Source of the DNA: Pseudomonadota bacterium
Lineage (GTDB): Bacteria > Chloroflexota > Ktedonobacteria > Ktedonobacterales > JADMIN01
Direction of reading: 5' to 3'
Assembly (NCBI GenBank): GCA_021324535.1
Contig: JAJPIU010000138.1
Coordinates: forward strand, 1-54,563
DNA: 54,563 nucleotides
Part shown: piece after piece, positions 1 through 8,757 of the stretch
Layout: each line of letters starts with the position of its first letter
How positions within the stretch are numbered: position 1 is the first letter of the stretch
Notes under the pieces: generated by a model
The model's database searches: none
What the model saw: only the letters and a program-made list of their open reading frames with translations
Told to the model about the DNA's origin: nothing
Made by a program: the position numbers and the translations under genes

Positions 1-104
1 GCCTCCTTTGGAGGACATGGTATCACATGCGTTCGCGGCACATGCCGCCGTCTCTGGCGGCGCTACTCTCTCTCCCCTTCCCATCTATGGGAAGGGGCCA
101 GGGG

Positions 105-1835
105 TTAGGTTAGTTTCCTCTTGCTCACCTTCGCCAGCGGCAGCGCAAAGCAGAAGCGGCTACCCTTGCCCAGGGTGCTTTCCACCCAGATGCGCCCGCC
201 GTGGTGTTCGATGATCGCCCTGGTGATATAGAGGCCCAGCCCCAGGCCAAAACTCGATCCGCTCTGTGTCTGGGCGCCAGGGGCACGGTAGAACCGCTCG
301 AAGATGTGAGGCAGCGCGTCGGGCGCAATGCCGCTGCCTTCGTCCTGCACAACGACAAGCGCCTCAGTCGCCATCCGCCGCACACGCACGGTGGGGGCGG
401 GCGCATCGCTCTGTGAATACTTCAGCGCATTGGTCAGCAGGCACGTCACCACCTGGCGGATGCGCTCTACATCGGCCTCCACATAGATGGGCCGCACAGG
501 GGCTTTGACCACAATCTCACGTCCGGTCGTCTTCGCCTCTTCCATCACCGTCTGGCGGCATAGGCTGGCAAGGTCGCATCGGGCGCGTGTGAGCGTCAGG
601 CGGGCGCTCTGGATGCGCGATATATCGAGCATCTCATTGATCAGACGCTCCATCCGTAAGATCGCGGCTTCCATATGGATTGCGCTGTCGCGCTCCTGGG
701 GAGATTCAGCGTTTCTGAGGCGACGAACGCTCATCTGAGCGAGAAGTTTGAGGGTAGTCAGTGGGGTCTTGAGTTCATGCGCGGCGATGGTAAGGAACTC
801 GTCCTGCTGCTGTTCAAGCTGGCGCCAGAGCCGCTCGCGCGCCTCATCGGCGTCGACAGATGGCACAGCTTGCCGGGAGGTCTGGGATGGAATCGAGGAC
901 GCAGGTATTTGCTGAGGTGTGTTGCTCTGCGGCGCCAGGGCAAGATCGGCGCCGACAGGCGACTGTGGAGTATGCGTATTGATCGAATAGCCAATCACCT
1001 TACCATGCTTGCGGATTGGCCCCACCTCGCAGCGTATGCGCAACGTCGCCCCATCGCCACGCCGCAGCGTTTGCATGCCCGCCAGCCGCCCAGCAAGCTC
1101 GGCGCCCACCACGCCCGCAGACCTCGACGCCGCCGACGGAGTATCCTCTACGATACGCTCAGGCTGCTTTGTCAAGAGCACATCTGGCTCTTCGGCATCA
1201 TCGTCGTGGATGGCCAGAAAGGCGCTGGCGAAGGCAAGCATATCAACTGGTTCCGCATCAACTGGAGCCTCAATGATGGGCCGCGCGTCAGCGGACTCGT
1301 GGGCAAGCGCAAAGGACGAAAGAAAGGGCGCAGCCACATCCGCAAGCGTTGTCATGGGGAGCGGCGCGCCACGCGCAACCACAGGTTCACACTCAATCCC
1401 TGCCTGGCAGATAACCGCGCTGATATGTGATCCCAGCAACACGCGCTCTGCCCAGCCGCTCAGCGCCGCAAACGCCCGATTGACGTAGGCAATGCGTCCG
1501 GCAGGATCGATCACGCAAAGAGATTCGTCAAGGCCATACGTCACCGAGCGAATGACCTCGATATGCTCACGCAGGTGATCTTCCGGCTGCGATGTGGGAA
1601 ATGGCCTAAAAGATCGTTGAGAACGCGGAGCAAACGGCGGCGGCAAAGGAACAGGAGATGCTGGAGTAGTCGTTGAGGGAAGCGCACGCAAGGAAAAAGC
1701 AGGATAGGCAGCAGGAAAAGCAGTTTGAGTAGACTCTTGTGTACCTCGATCGTTCGGCGAGGTTGCTGGCGGTTGGGTCGCCACCGAGTTGTGCATCGCG
1801 CGCATACTACGCGCAATCCGCCTGAACGATCTCAT
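105..1835 (-). CDS. PAS-domain sensor histidine kinase
   Basis: 576 aa ORF. PAS-like segment (SLCVIDPAGRIAYVNRAFAALSGW), HisKA H-box (FLTIAAHELKTPLTTL), HATPase motifs (DEGSGIAPDALPHIFERFYR, GLGLGLYITRAIIEHHGGRI). Confidence 0.9.
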   Translation of the reverse strand: MRSFRRIARSMRAMHNSVATQPPATSPNDRGTQESTQTAFPAAYPAFSLRALPSTTTPASPVPLPPPFAPRSQRSFRPFPTSQPEDHLREHIEVIRSVTYGLDESLCVIDPAGRIAYVNRAFAALSGWAERVLLGSHISAVICQAGIECEPVVARGAPLPMTTLADVAAPFLSSFALAHESADARPIIEAPVDAEPVDMLAFASAFLAIHDDDAEEPDVLLTKQPERIVEDTPSAASRSAGVVGAELAGRLAGMQTLRRGDGATLRIRCEVGPIRKHGKVIGYSINTHTPQSPVGADLALAPQSNTPQQIPASSIPSQTSRQAVPSVDADEARERLWRQLEQQQDEFLTIAAHELKTPLTTLKLLAQMSVRRLRNAESPQERDSAIHMEAAILRMERLINEMLDISRIQSARLTLTRARCDLASLCRQTVMEEAKTTGREIVVKAPVRPIYVEADVERIRQVVTCLLTNALKYSQSDAPAPTVRVRRMATEALVVVQDEGSGIAPDALPHIFERFYRAPGAQTQSGSSFGLGLGLYITRAIIEHHGGRIWVESTLGKGSRFCFALPLAKVSKRKLT

Positions 1836-2067
1836 AACAACCCTTTATCGCGCCATCTATTGGGGAAAACGAAGAGAGCGCGTTTCTATCGTCATTGGCT
1901 GTTGTGTTACAACCGTTTGGTAGCGCCTCGTTGCGCCACGCAGCCTCCACACCTGAACCACAACATAACAGTACCCGATAGGTCTGTATGTTGTCAAGTG
2001 GCTTCGTGTAGCGCGCTACACAAACGACGCATAGACGCATACCGACACGCATCAGCAGGCGCGCCAT

Positions 2068-3525
2068 TCAGTACGGCTGACGTTCGGGCACACGGGTGAT
2101 CTGCGCGCCCAGCGTGCGGAGCTTCTCATCCAGGTGTTCATAGCCGCGCTCGATATGCTCGATCCCCCGCACCAGCGAGACGCCGCTTGCGCAGAGGGCC
2201 GCCAGGATATATGAAGCGCCTGCGCGGATGTCCGGCATGGTCAGTTCAGTGGCGGTGAGCGGCGTTGGCCCCCGCACCACACAGCTATGCAGATGGTTTC
2301 CCTCGCGGAAGCGGCAGGTAACCTCACCAAGACACTTCGGGAAGAGTCCGGTGTCGGCGCCCATGCGATTGAGTTCGGCAGTGTAGCCAAAGCGGTCTTC
2401 GTAGATTGTCTCGTGGATGACCGACATCCCCTTCGCCTGGGTGAGCAAGACGGTAAATGGTTGCTGCCAGTCGGTCATAAAGCCGGGATGCACGTCGGTT
2501 TCGAGCGCGATGGGGCGCGGCTCGGCGTTGGTTCCCTTGAAGAGGATGGCGTCATCTTCCACCAGAAAATCAAGCCCAACGCGATAGAGCGTATTCAGGA
2601 AGGTGAGCAGATCGCCCTGGTTGGCGCCAATCAGCCGCACATCGCCATGCGTCAGATAAGCAGCGATGGCCAGCGAGACAGCCTCGTTGCGGTCGCTGAT
2701 CACGCGATGGTTAGCGCCATGCAGCCGCCGCACGCCTTCGATCACAATCTTGCGATCCACGCGCTGCTCGATGATGGCGCCCATCTTTTGCAGGAACTTG
2801 ATCAGATCGATAATCTCCGGCTCGATGGCGGCGTTCTCGATCACGGTCACACCCTTCGCCAGCGTCGCAGCAATCACCAGCGTCTCGGTCGCCATGACGC
2901 TTGGAAACGGCAGCTTGATCGTCGCGCCGGTTAGGCCCTTCTCGGCGTGAAAAGTAAACAAGCCGTCGCTCTCCTCGATCTGCGTCCCCATACTTCGCAG
3001 GCCGTTCAAATGAAAGTCAATTGGGCGTGGGCCAATGCGGTCGCCGCCCGGCGCCGGAATGACGGCGCGCCCCAGGCGATGGAGCAGCGGGCCAACCGTC
3101 AGCACCGCCAGCCGGTTTTTGCGTCCCAATCCCATTGGAATCACAGTGTTGGTGATGGAGCGCGTCTGAAGGCTGACGACATGCGGCGCCTGCCAGATGA
3201 TCTCGGCGCCAAGCGCGCGCATCACCTCCTCGGTGATCGTCACATCGCCCAGGCGTTGCGGCGCGTTGCGCAACGTGCAGAGGTCTTCGGTCAGCAGCGT
3301 GGCCACCATCAGCTTCGTCGCGGCGTTTTTTGCGCCACTCAGCTCCACCTCGCCATGCAGAGGAACACCGCCTTCAATCAGGTAATAGGGTTCAGGAACT
3401 GCGACAGGTTCCTCTTGACGCCCGATGAGCAGAGAAGATGCAGGCGCGCGGCGTTGTCCCCGCACCGCGTTCGCTCCATAAAGCTGCCCCCGATGTGTTC
3501 GCTGCTTTCCTGTTCTCTCGCTCAA
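2068..3525 (-). CDS. murA: UDP-N-acetylglucosamine 1-carboxyvinyltransferase-like (MurA family)
   Basis: 485 aa. EPT-fold signatures LSGAKNAATKLMVATLL, PGGDRIGPRPIDFHLNGLRSMG, ELTMPDIRAGASYILAAL. Asp occupies the usual Cys115 position. Confidence 0.85.
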   Translation of the reverse strand: MSERTGKQRTHRGQLYGANAVRGQRRAPASSLLIGRQEEPVAVPEPYYLIEGGVPLHGEVELSGAKNAATKLMVATLLTEDLCTLRNAPQRLGDVTITEEVMRALGAEIIWQAPHVVSLQTRSITNTVIPMGLGRKNRLAVLTVGPLLHRLGRAVIPAPGGDRIGPRPIDFHLNGLRSMGTQIEESDGLFTFHAEKGLTGATIKLPFPSVMATETLVIAATLAKGVTVIENAAIEPEIIDLIKFLQKMGAIIEQRVDRKIVIEGVRRLHGANHRVISDRNEAVSLAIAAYLTHGDVRLIGANQGDLLTFLNTLYRVGLDFLVEDDAILFKGTNAEPRPIALETDVHPGFMTDWQQPFTVLLTQAKGMSVIHETIYEDRFGYTAELNRMGADTGLFPKCLGEVTCRFREGNHLHSCVVRGPTPLTATELTMPDIRAGASYILAALCASGVSLVRGIEHIERGYEHLDEKLRTLGAQITRVPERQPY

Positions 3526-3612
3526 CGGCGTCTCACTTTCTTGTCTCTTTCTCTGTTTCCCTGTGCCTGGGCAGAAACTATCCTCACTCGCGACGTACAG
3601 TGTATGCTCCTT

Positions 3613-4509
3613 TCAGGGATGAGCAGGCAGGCGATAGCGAAGCATGAGGTGGCTACCTGCGCGCTTGACACTCAGTAGCGTTGCCCAGGGGGCCTGCCCC
3701 GGCGCAAACGCCAGCCCTTCGAGCAGCGCGAGGCGGCGTGTCACATCATTGCGTCCGGCGAGCTGTGGCGCAAGCGTCAGGAAGAGTTCATCCAGCGCGC
3801 CAGCCGCCAGAAACGACGCCAGTGTGCGCGGGCCTCCCTCGTTCAGCGCCAGCCGCACGCCATATTCCCGCGCCAGCAGATCGAGCATCGCCAGTGGGTC
3901 TACCTGCGTTGTATCGCCCGACACCCCAGGGGGAATCACCCGCACATCCACCCCATCAGGGAGTAAGCGTTCCGCCAATCGCTCAGCCCCTGCCTGGGTA
4001 GTGGCGATCACCACATGCAGGCCAGGTGTATGAAACGTAGGCTCATCGAAGTCAAGCGCGCCGCTGGCGCTCATGACAAGGTTGAGCGGTAAAGGTGCGG
4101 TTTTGCCAAGCGCCCGCCGTAATTCAGCATAGGCGTCGGCGTAGGAAGGAAAGACGAACGTGGGGATACGCACATGGCCGCGATCTTCACGTAGCGACCC
4201 AGCGCCGAAGATCACCACATCGGCGTATGCCCTGAGCAATCCCATCAGCATATGGTCGGGCGCGCTCTCGCCGCTGATGGCGCCGCCACCTGCCACTCCA
4301 GGCGCCGTCGAATAGCTGACCACACCATCTATCGTCTCGACAAAGTTGGCAATGACATAGGGCCGTGTGCGGCGTATTGGCGCTGAGGGAAAGCGCAACC
4401 CTCCATCATAGGCGGCGGCCAGCAATGGAGGGAGCGGTTCACCGGCTACCGGCTCCAATTCGTAGAGGGTTGAGAGCGGCTCGAAGCCATCGAGCGGAGT
4501 CGTCGGCAT
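3613..4509 (-). CDS. RibD C-terminal / dihydrofolate reductase-like pyrimidine reductase family protein
   Basis: RPYVIANFVETIDGVVS, DHMLMGLLRAYADVVIFGAGSLREDRG and LNEGGPRTLASFLAAGALDELFLTLAPQLAGR match the RibD_C family. Start at the internal Met MPTTPLDG. Confidence 0.8.
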   Translation of the reverse strand: MPTTPLDGFEPLSTLYELEPVAGEPLPPLLAAAYDGGLRFPSAPIRRTRPYVIANFVETIDGVVSYSTAPGVAGGGAISGESAPDHMLMGLLRAYADVVIFGAGSLREDRGHVRIPTFVFPSYADAYAELRRALGKTAPLPLNLVMSASGALDFDEPTFHTPGLHVVIATTQAGAERLAERLLPDGVDVRVIPPGVSGDTTQVDPLAMLDLLAREYGVRLALNEGGPRTLASFLAAGALDELFLTLAPQLAGRNDVTRRLALLEGLAFAPGQAPWATLLSVKRAGSHLMLRYRLPAHP

Positions 4510-4552
4510 GAATAGGCGCCTCTCGCTGGTCTCGTCTGCTTCGGCTGCGCGG

Positions 4553-6637
4553 TTATCCCAACGTATTTGCTGTGGAAAGCGCGCCCGCCACCAGCACAAC
4601 CAGCCCGAACATCAGATAGGTTGTCAACGCGAAAGTGTTCTGACCGGCGCTTACGCCAAAGACGGTGGCGCCCCAAATGGCGAGCGCGTGGGCAGCCACC
4701 AGAACGATGAACAGCCCTATCCCCTGGAAACGTCGCCTCCACTTGCCTATGACGCCCCTGCGATAGATTGGGCGGCTGATCACCTGACCACCAATCACCC
4801 CGAACACAAGGATCACAGCAAGCAACAAACCGCCCAATTCAAGCAGATGGGTGGTGGATGGCGCGCGGCCATTCTCGTAGATAGCCAGCGCGCCCAGACC
4901 AATGATTGTCAGCCCCCAGAGCATCTCGATCAGCGACAGGACGAGAAAGCCTTTCCCGCGCGCGCCTAGCGGCGTTGATCCCAGGTTGATCCACCCACGC
5001 GGGAGCGGCTGCGCCACCACAGCAGCATTTGCGCCCGCAAGAGCGACCGCAGGTTGTTTGCCTGAAACACGAGCGCCGTTGGCCTGCGCTTTGTTTCGCC
5101 CGCTGACGGGAGCAGGAGCGCCCATCACACCCACCGCAGCAGGGCCGCCACTGGCGCCGCGTGGCGCGCCTCGGCCAGCCGCATTGACAGCAGCGACAGC
5201 AGCGGTATTCTGGGGGGAAAGCGTTGGCGGATCAGATGGCGCGACAGCAACCTGCTTCCCGGTACTGCGGAGAATCCCTTGATTGGCAGGATTGGACTGA
5301 GCGGCTGGTGATGCGCTTTGCGCCTTGACAGCAGCCTGCCGACCGGTCGCCTTCCCAAGCGTCGTTGGCGGCGCGCCTACCTGAATCTGTGGGGTGGGCG
5401 CCGCTGGTGTGGCCTGTGCGCGTTGCGCGGCAGGCACAGCGTGTTTGTTGCTCGATCCGCTTAACAATCCACCAAGTAATCCGCCTCCCTGGCCGACCCC
5501 CGCGCGTTTGCCGCCGCTGTTCTGCGCCGGTTGGCCGCTCTGTGGGAGCGGCGCCTTGCAATTCACACACTGGATCGCGGTGGGCGTATTCTGTGTGCCA
5601 CAGCGTGGACAGGTCACACCCATGATCAACGTGCTTCCCGGTTGTTGATTTGCCGGAAGCTCAATGGGCGCCGCCTGGGGCGCCTGATGGGCCTGGGGCT
5701 TCTGCGGGCGAACGGCGGGCTGTGCGGTGGTCGCTGCGGCGGGCGCAGGCGCCGCGCCCAACCGCCGCAGCGACTCGGTGAGTTCATCGCGCAGTTGGAT
5801 GGCGGTCTGTTGACGCTGCGCGGGCGAGAGTTCCAGCGCCTTCATGACGATGCGCTCGGTTGTCTCGCTCACCTTGGGGTTGAGCCGCCGCAGGGGTAAC
5901 AAGACCGCGCCTGTTGCGCTGGTTCCTGTCTGCGCCAAGAGACGTGCGGGCGCCTCCGCAGGGTCTTTGCCGGTCAAGCAGGCGTAGATGGTGGCCCCCA
6001 GGCCGTAAATATCGGTACGCGCGTCGGTGCGACCTCTTGCCATGTATTGCTCTGGCGGAGCAAAGCCAGGCGAAACGCCCTGCGCCGCCGTCATCGTTGG
6101 CAGCTTTTTCGGGCCATTCGATTGCAGCTTGGCTAGCCCGAAGTCAATCAGCACGGGCCGCCCCTCAGGAGTGATCTTGATATTGGCCGGCTTGATGTCC
6201 CTATGGATGATCGGCGTTTTGAGGGAATGCACCTGGGCAAGCGCGTCGCAGATGGAGATGGCCCAGCGCAAGACCTGCGCCTCATCGAGCGGCTTGCCCT
6301 TCTGCGTCAGGCTATCGTTGAGCAGCTCTTCAAGGTCTTTGCCCTTGACATACTCCATCACGAGATACATCCGTCCCATATCCTCGAAGATACGGTAGCC
6401 GTGTGGGATATTGGGATGCTTGGTCTCGATCAGAAGCTCGGCTTCGAGCTGAAACTGGCTGCGCACGCCCCGGTCGGGGTCGGTCACTTCCTTGATGGCG
6501 CGCTCGTAGCCAAACGTGAGGTCGGTGGCGCGATAGACACTGGCGTAACCTCCACTGCCGATCACCTCTTCGATGCGAAACCGCTTACTCAAGATGGTTC
6601 CTGGGGTAAGCGTCGCCTGTGAAACGGCTGGTCGCAT
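4553..6637 (-). CDS. Serine/threonine protein kinase with zinc ribbon and C-terminal membrane segments
   Basis: Kinase motifs VIGSGGYASVYRA, HRDIKPANIKI, LIDFGLAKL; zinc ribbon CPRCGTQNTPTAIQCVNCKAPL; hydrophobic C-terminus. Confidence 0.9.
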   Translation of the reverse strand: MRPAVSQATLTPGTILSKRFRIEEVIGSGGYASVYRATDLTFGYERAIKEVTDPDRGVRSQFQLEAELLIETKHPNIPHGYRIFEDMGRMYLVMEYVKGKDLEELLNDSLTQKGKPLDEAQVLRWAISICDALAQVHSLKTPIIHRDIKPANIKITPEGRPVLIDFGLAKLQSNGPKKLPTMTAAQGVSPGFAPPEQYMARGRTDARTDIYGLGATIYACLTGKDPAEAPARLLAQTGTSATGAVLLPLRRLNPKVSETTERIVMKALELSPAQRQQTAIQLRDELTESLRRLGAAPAPAAATTAQPAVRPQKPQAHQAPQAAPIELPANQQPGSTLIMGVTCPRCGTQNTPTAIQCVNCKAPLPQSGQPAQNSGGKRAGVGQGGGLLGGLLSGSSNKHAVPAAQRAQATPAAPTPQIQVGAPPTTLGKATGRQAAVKAQSASPAAQSNPANQGILRSTGKQVAVAPSDPPTLSPQNTAAVAAVNAAGRGAPRGASGGPAAVGVMGAPAPVSGRNKAQANGARVSGKQPAVALAGANAAVVAQPLPRGWINLGSTPLGARGKGFLVLSLIEMLWGLTIIGLGALAIYENGRAPSTTHLLELGGLLLAVILVFGVIGGQVISRPIYRRGVIGKWRRRFQGIGLFIVLVAAHALAIWGATVFGVSAGQNTFALTTYLMFGLVVLVAGALSTANTLG

Positions 6638-6874
6638 GGGGCCGCCCTCCTTTTCGTGGTCATTCGCGCGGGCGTACACGGCAGAAACGCCACGCCCTGC
6701 CACACTCCCAAGACGCTAGAAGTTGGATAATATACTGTGTACGCTTATCTCTGCCGAAAGGTTCAGGGAATAGCATACTGCATCCTGCAGAAAAGCGTCA
6801 ACACTCCTACCCCAATAGTGGGGTCATCAACCTGGCGAAGGTGGTTGCCATTGTATGATAATCCCCATAGAAAT

Positions 6875-6911
6875 CCCCACCGCCTATTCTTTAAAAAATA
6901 ATGCGGTGGGG
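6875..6911. terminator. Hairpin terminator downstream of the CsbD gene
   Basis: CCCCACCGC(6875-6883)/GCGGTGGGG(6903-6911) perfect arms, AT-rich loop. Confidence 0.65.
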
Positions 6912-6935
6912 ATATATGCCCACAAGGGAGAAACA

Positions 6936-7160
6936 CTATTTAGCGGCGTCATCCAGCTTTTGCTCGGCGCTTCCCACTGTGCTTTCGAGTGAGCCTTTGC
7001 CCTGACGGAGCTTGCCCTTGGCCTCTTCCGAGCGATCGCCGGTCAGCTTGCCCATGCCTTCCTGCACCTTTCCGGCCACCTTGTCTGCCATGCCCTGGCC
7101 TTCATGCTCACGGCCATAGTCGCCCATGTCTTTGCCATCTTGATCGCGATCGGTTGTCAT
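6936..7160 (-). CDS. CsbD family stress protein
   Basis: 74 aa, ADKVAGKVQEGMGKLTGDRSEEAKGKLRQGKGSLE is typical of the CsbD family. Confidence 0.85.
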   Translation of the reverse strand: MTTDRDQDGKDMGDYGREHEGQGMADKVAGKVQEGMGKLTGDRSEEAKGKLRQGKGSLESTVGSAEQKLDDAAK

Positions 7161-7398
7161 CGTTGACCTCCTGATATGAATATGCTCTGTGATTCGCCAC
7201 TACGCATCTCCATAGATGGTAGCGATGGCGCGCTTGATCCTTTCTCATTCGGCAAACGGCCACATGCTGGCTAATCGCACATTCCATACCAGTTTGGCGT
7301 TTCTCTCTTCGAGGGGGCTGTGCAAGATCGGAAAGCGTGCTATACTGGGAATTGCGCTTCTATCATCCACATGCTTGTTCTCTTCCTCCCCGCTCCCT

Positions 7399-8646
7399 AT
7401 GGATTGCAGTGGGCGGTTGATTGCGTCTCGCCTGTTCCGAAAGGAGCCTGCTACGAGTATACTTCCCTTTCCACTTGGCCCCTACCATCCTGCGCTGACC
7501 CAGCCCGTCGCGCTGACGCTGGCAATGCGCGATGAGACGATAATTGATGTGCGGGCGCCCGACGCCCCGGCGGACGACTCGACGCCAACCACAGGCTACT
7601 GTCGCCGTGGGGCGGCTGCGCTCTGTATTGATCGGACGCCAGCCGATGCGCTGGCGATTCTCGAACGTTCGTGCTCGCTGGCAGGCGAAGCCCACCGGTT
7701 GGCGGGCTGCCTGGCGCTGGAAGCTGTGACACAAACCGAGGCGCCCACCCAGGCGCGCATTGCCCGCACGTTGTTTGTCGAGATCGAGCGCATCCTGGCG
7801 CGCCTCTGGACGCTTGGGCAGACCGCGCGCGCCGCCGAGGAGCAGACGCCCTTTCACGAGGCGATGGAACAGCGAGAATTGCTGTTTGGCGCGCTCGAGG
7901 CGACGACCGGCGCGCGTATGTTCTGGGGCGTGGCCCAACCCGGCGGCGCGCGAACCGATCTGACGCTGGCCCCCCTGCGCGAGGCGCTGGATCGCTTCGC
8001 GCCCACCATTGAGACCTGGCGTGTAGTCACCGGATCAGATGGCCCGCTTGGGCGGATTGGCGCGCGTTTGGGGCAGCTTGGCCGAAGCCTCGCCAACGAG
8101 CTTGGCGTGCAGGGATTGGCCGCCTGCGGCGCGGGCGTCGCGACCCTACACGATCTGCGCAAAGACGCCCCATACGATGGGTATCAGGATGTCGCTATTG
8201 AGGGCCTCGAATCGTCTATAGGTCAGACGGCCAGAACCAACGACACAACCAGCCCCAACAAAGTAAGCAGGGCAAACAGGGCAAGCAATGGGAACGGCCA
8301 ACGCGGCGATGTCGCCGCTCGTATGCGCTGCGCAGCGGACGACATCGCGCTGAGTGTACGTCTTGTGCAGGCGTGTTTTGAGGAACTTGGCGAGGAGCCA
8401 ACCTGGGAAAACGCCGCAGTGCGGCTGCGCCCAGGCTCCTCTGAGGTCACGGTTGAGGGGCCACATGGCCCGGCGACGGTCGCCCTCGCGCTGGACGCCA
8501 GGGGCGTCATCACCGATCTTCGGTTGACAACTCCCGCCGCCGCGACTCTTGCCGCGACGCCTGCCCTGCTGACGGAGCGCCCGTTGGCTGAGGCGGCGGT
8601 GATCCTGGCTAGCCTTGACCTGTGCCTGGAATGTGTTGACCTCTGA
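7399..8646 (+). CDS. Divergent NuoD / [NiFe]-hydrogenase large subunit-like protein (group 4 / EchE / HycE-like)
   Basis: PFPLGPYHPAL...DETIIDV...GYCRRG...ERSCSLAGEAHRLAGCLALEAV parallels the NuoD/EchE N-terminus including RxCGxCxxxH (here RSCSLAGEAH). ARTLFVEIERILARLW and GARMFWGVAQPGGAR also match. C-terminal ASLDLCLECVDL parallels the DPCxxC motif. ORF is open from 7216; start 7399 is inferred. Confidence 0.65.
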   Translation: MDCSGRLIASRLFRKEPATSILPFPLGPYHPALTQPVALTLAMRDETIIDVRAPDAPADDSTPTTGYCRRGAAALCIDRTPADALAILERSCSLAGEAHRLAGCLALEAVTQTEAPTQARIARTLFVEIERILARLWTLGQTARAAEEQTPFHEAMEQRELLFGALEATTGARMFWGVAQPGGARTDLTLAPLREALDRFAPTIETWRVVTGSDGPLGRIGARLGQLGRSLANELGVQGLAACGAGVATLHDLRKDAPYDGYQDVAIEGLESSIGQTARTNDTTSPNKVSRANRASNGNGQRGDVAARMRCAADDIALSVRLVQACFEELGEEPTWENAAVRLRPGSSEVTVEGPHGPATVALALDARGVITDLRLTTPAAATLAATPALLTERPLAEAAVILASLDLCLECVDL

Positions 8647-8757
8647 CCCGGCGAACCCGTCAAACCCTGATGTATCCCTTGTATCTGTGTGTTTCTCGCT
8701 TCAACGCAATCTGACTCATAGGCTGGCAGGCTGTGGTGGAAAGTGGAGGAGATCGGT

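Noticed and set aside
675-1430. 251 aa plus-strand ORF opposite the sensor kinase
   Set aside because: Antisense shadow ORF in GC-rich DNA; the minus-strand kinase is strongly supported.
2287-2934. 215 aa plus-strand ORF within murA
   Set aside because: Antisense shadow of the conserved murA reading frame.
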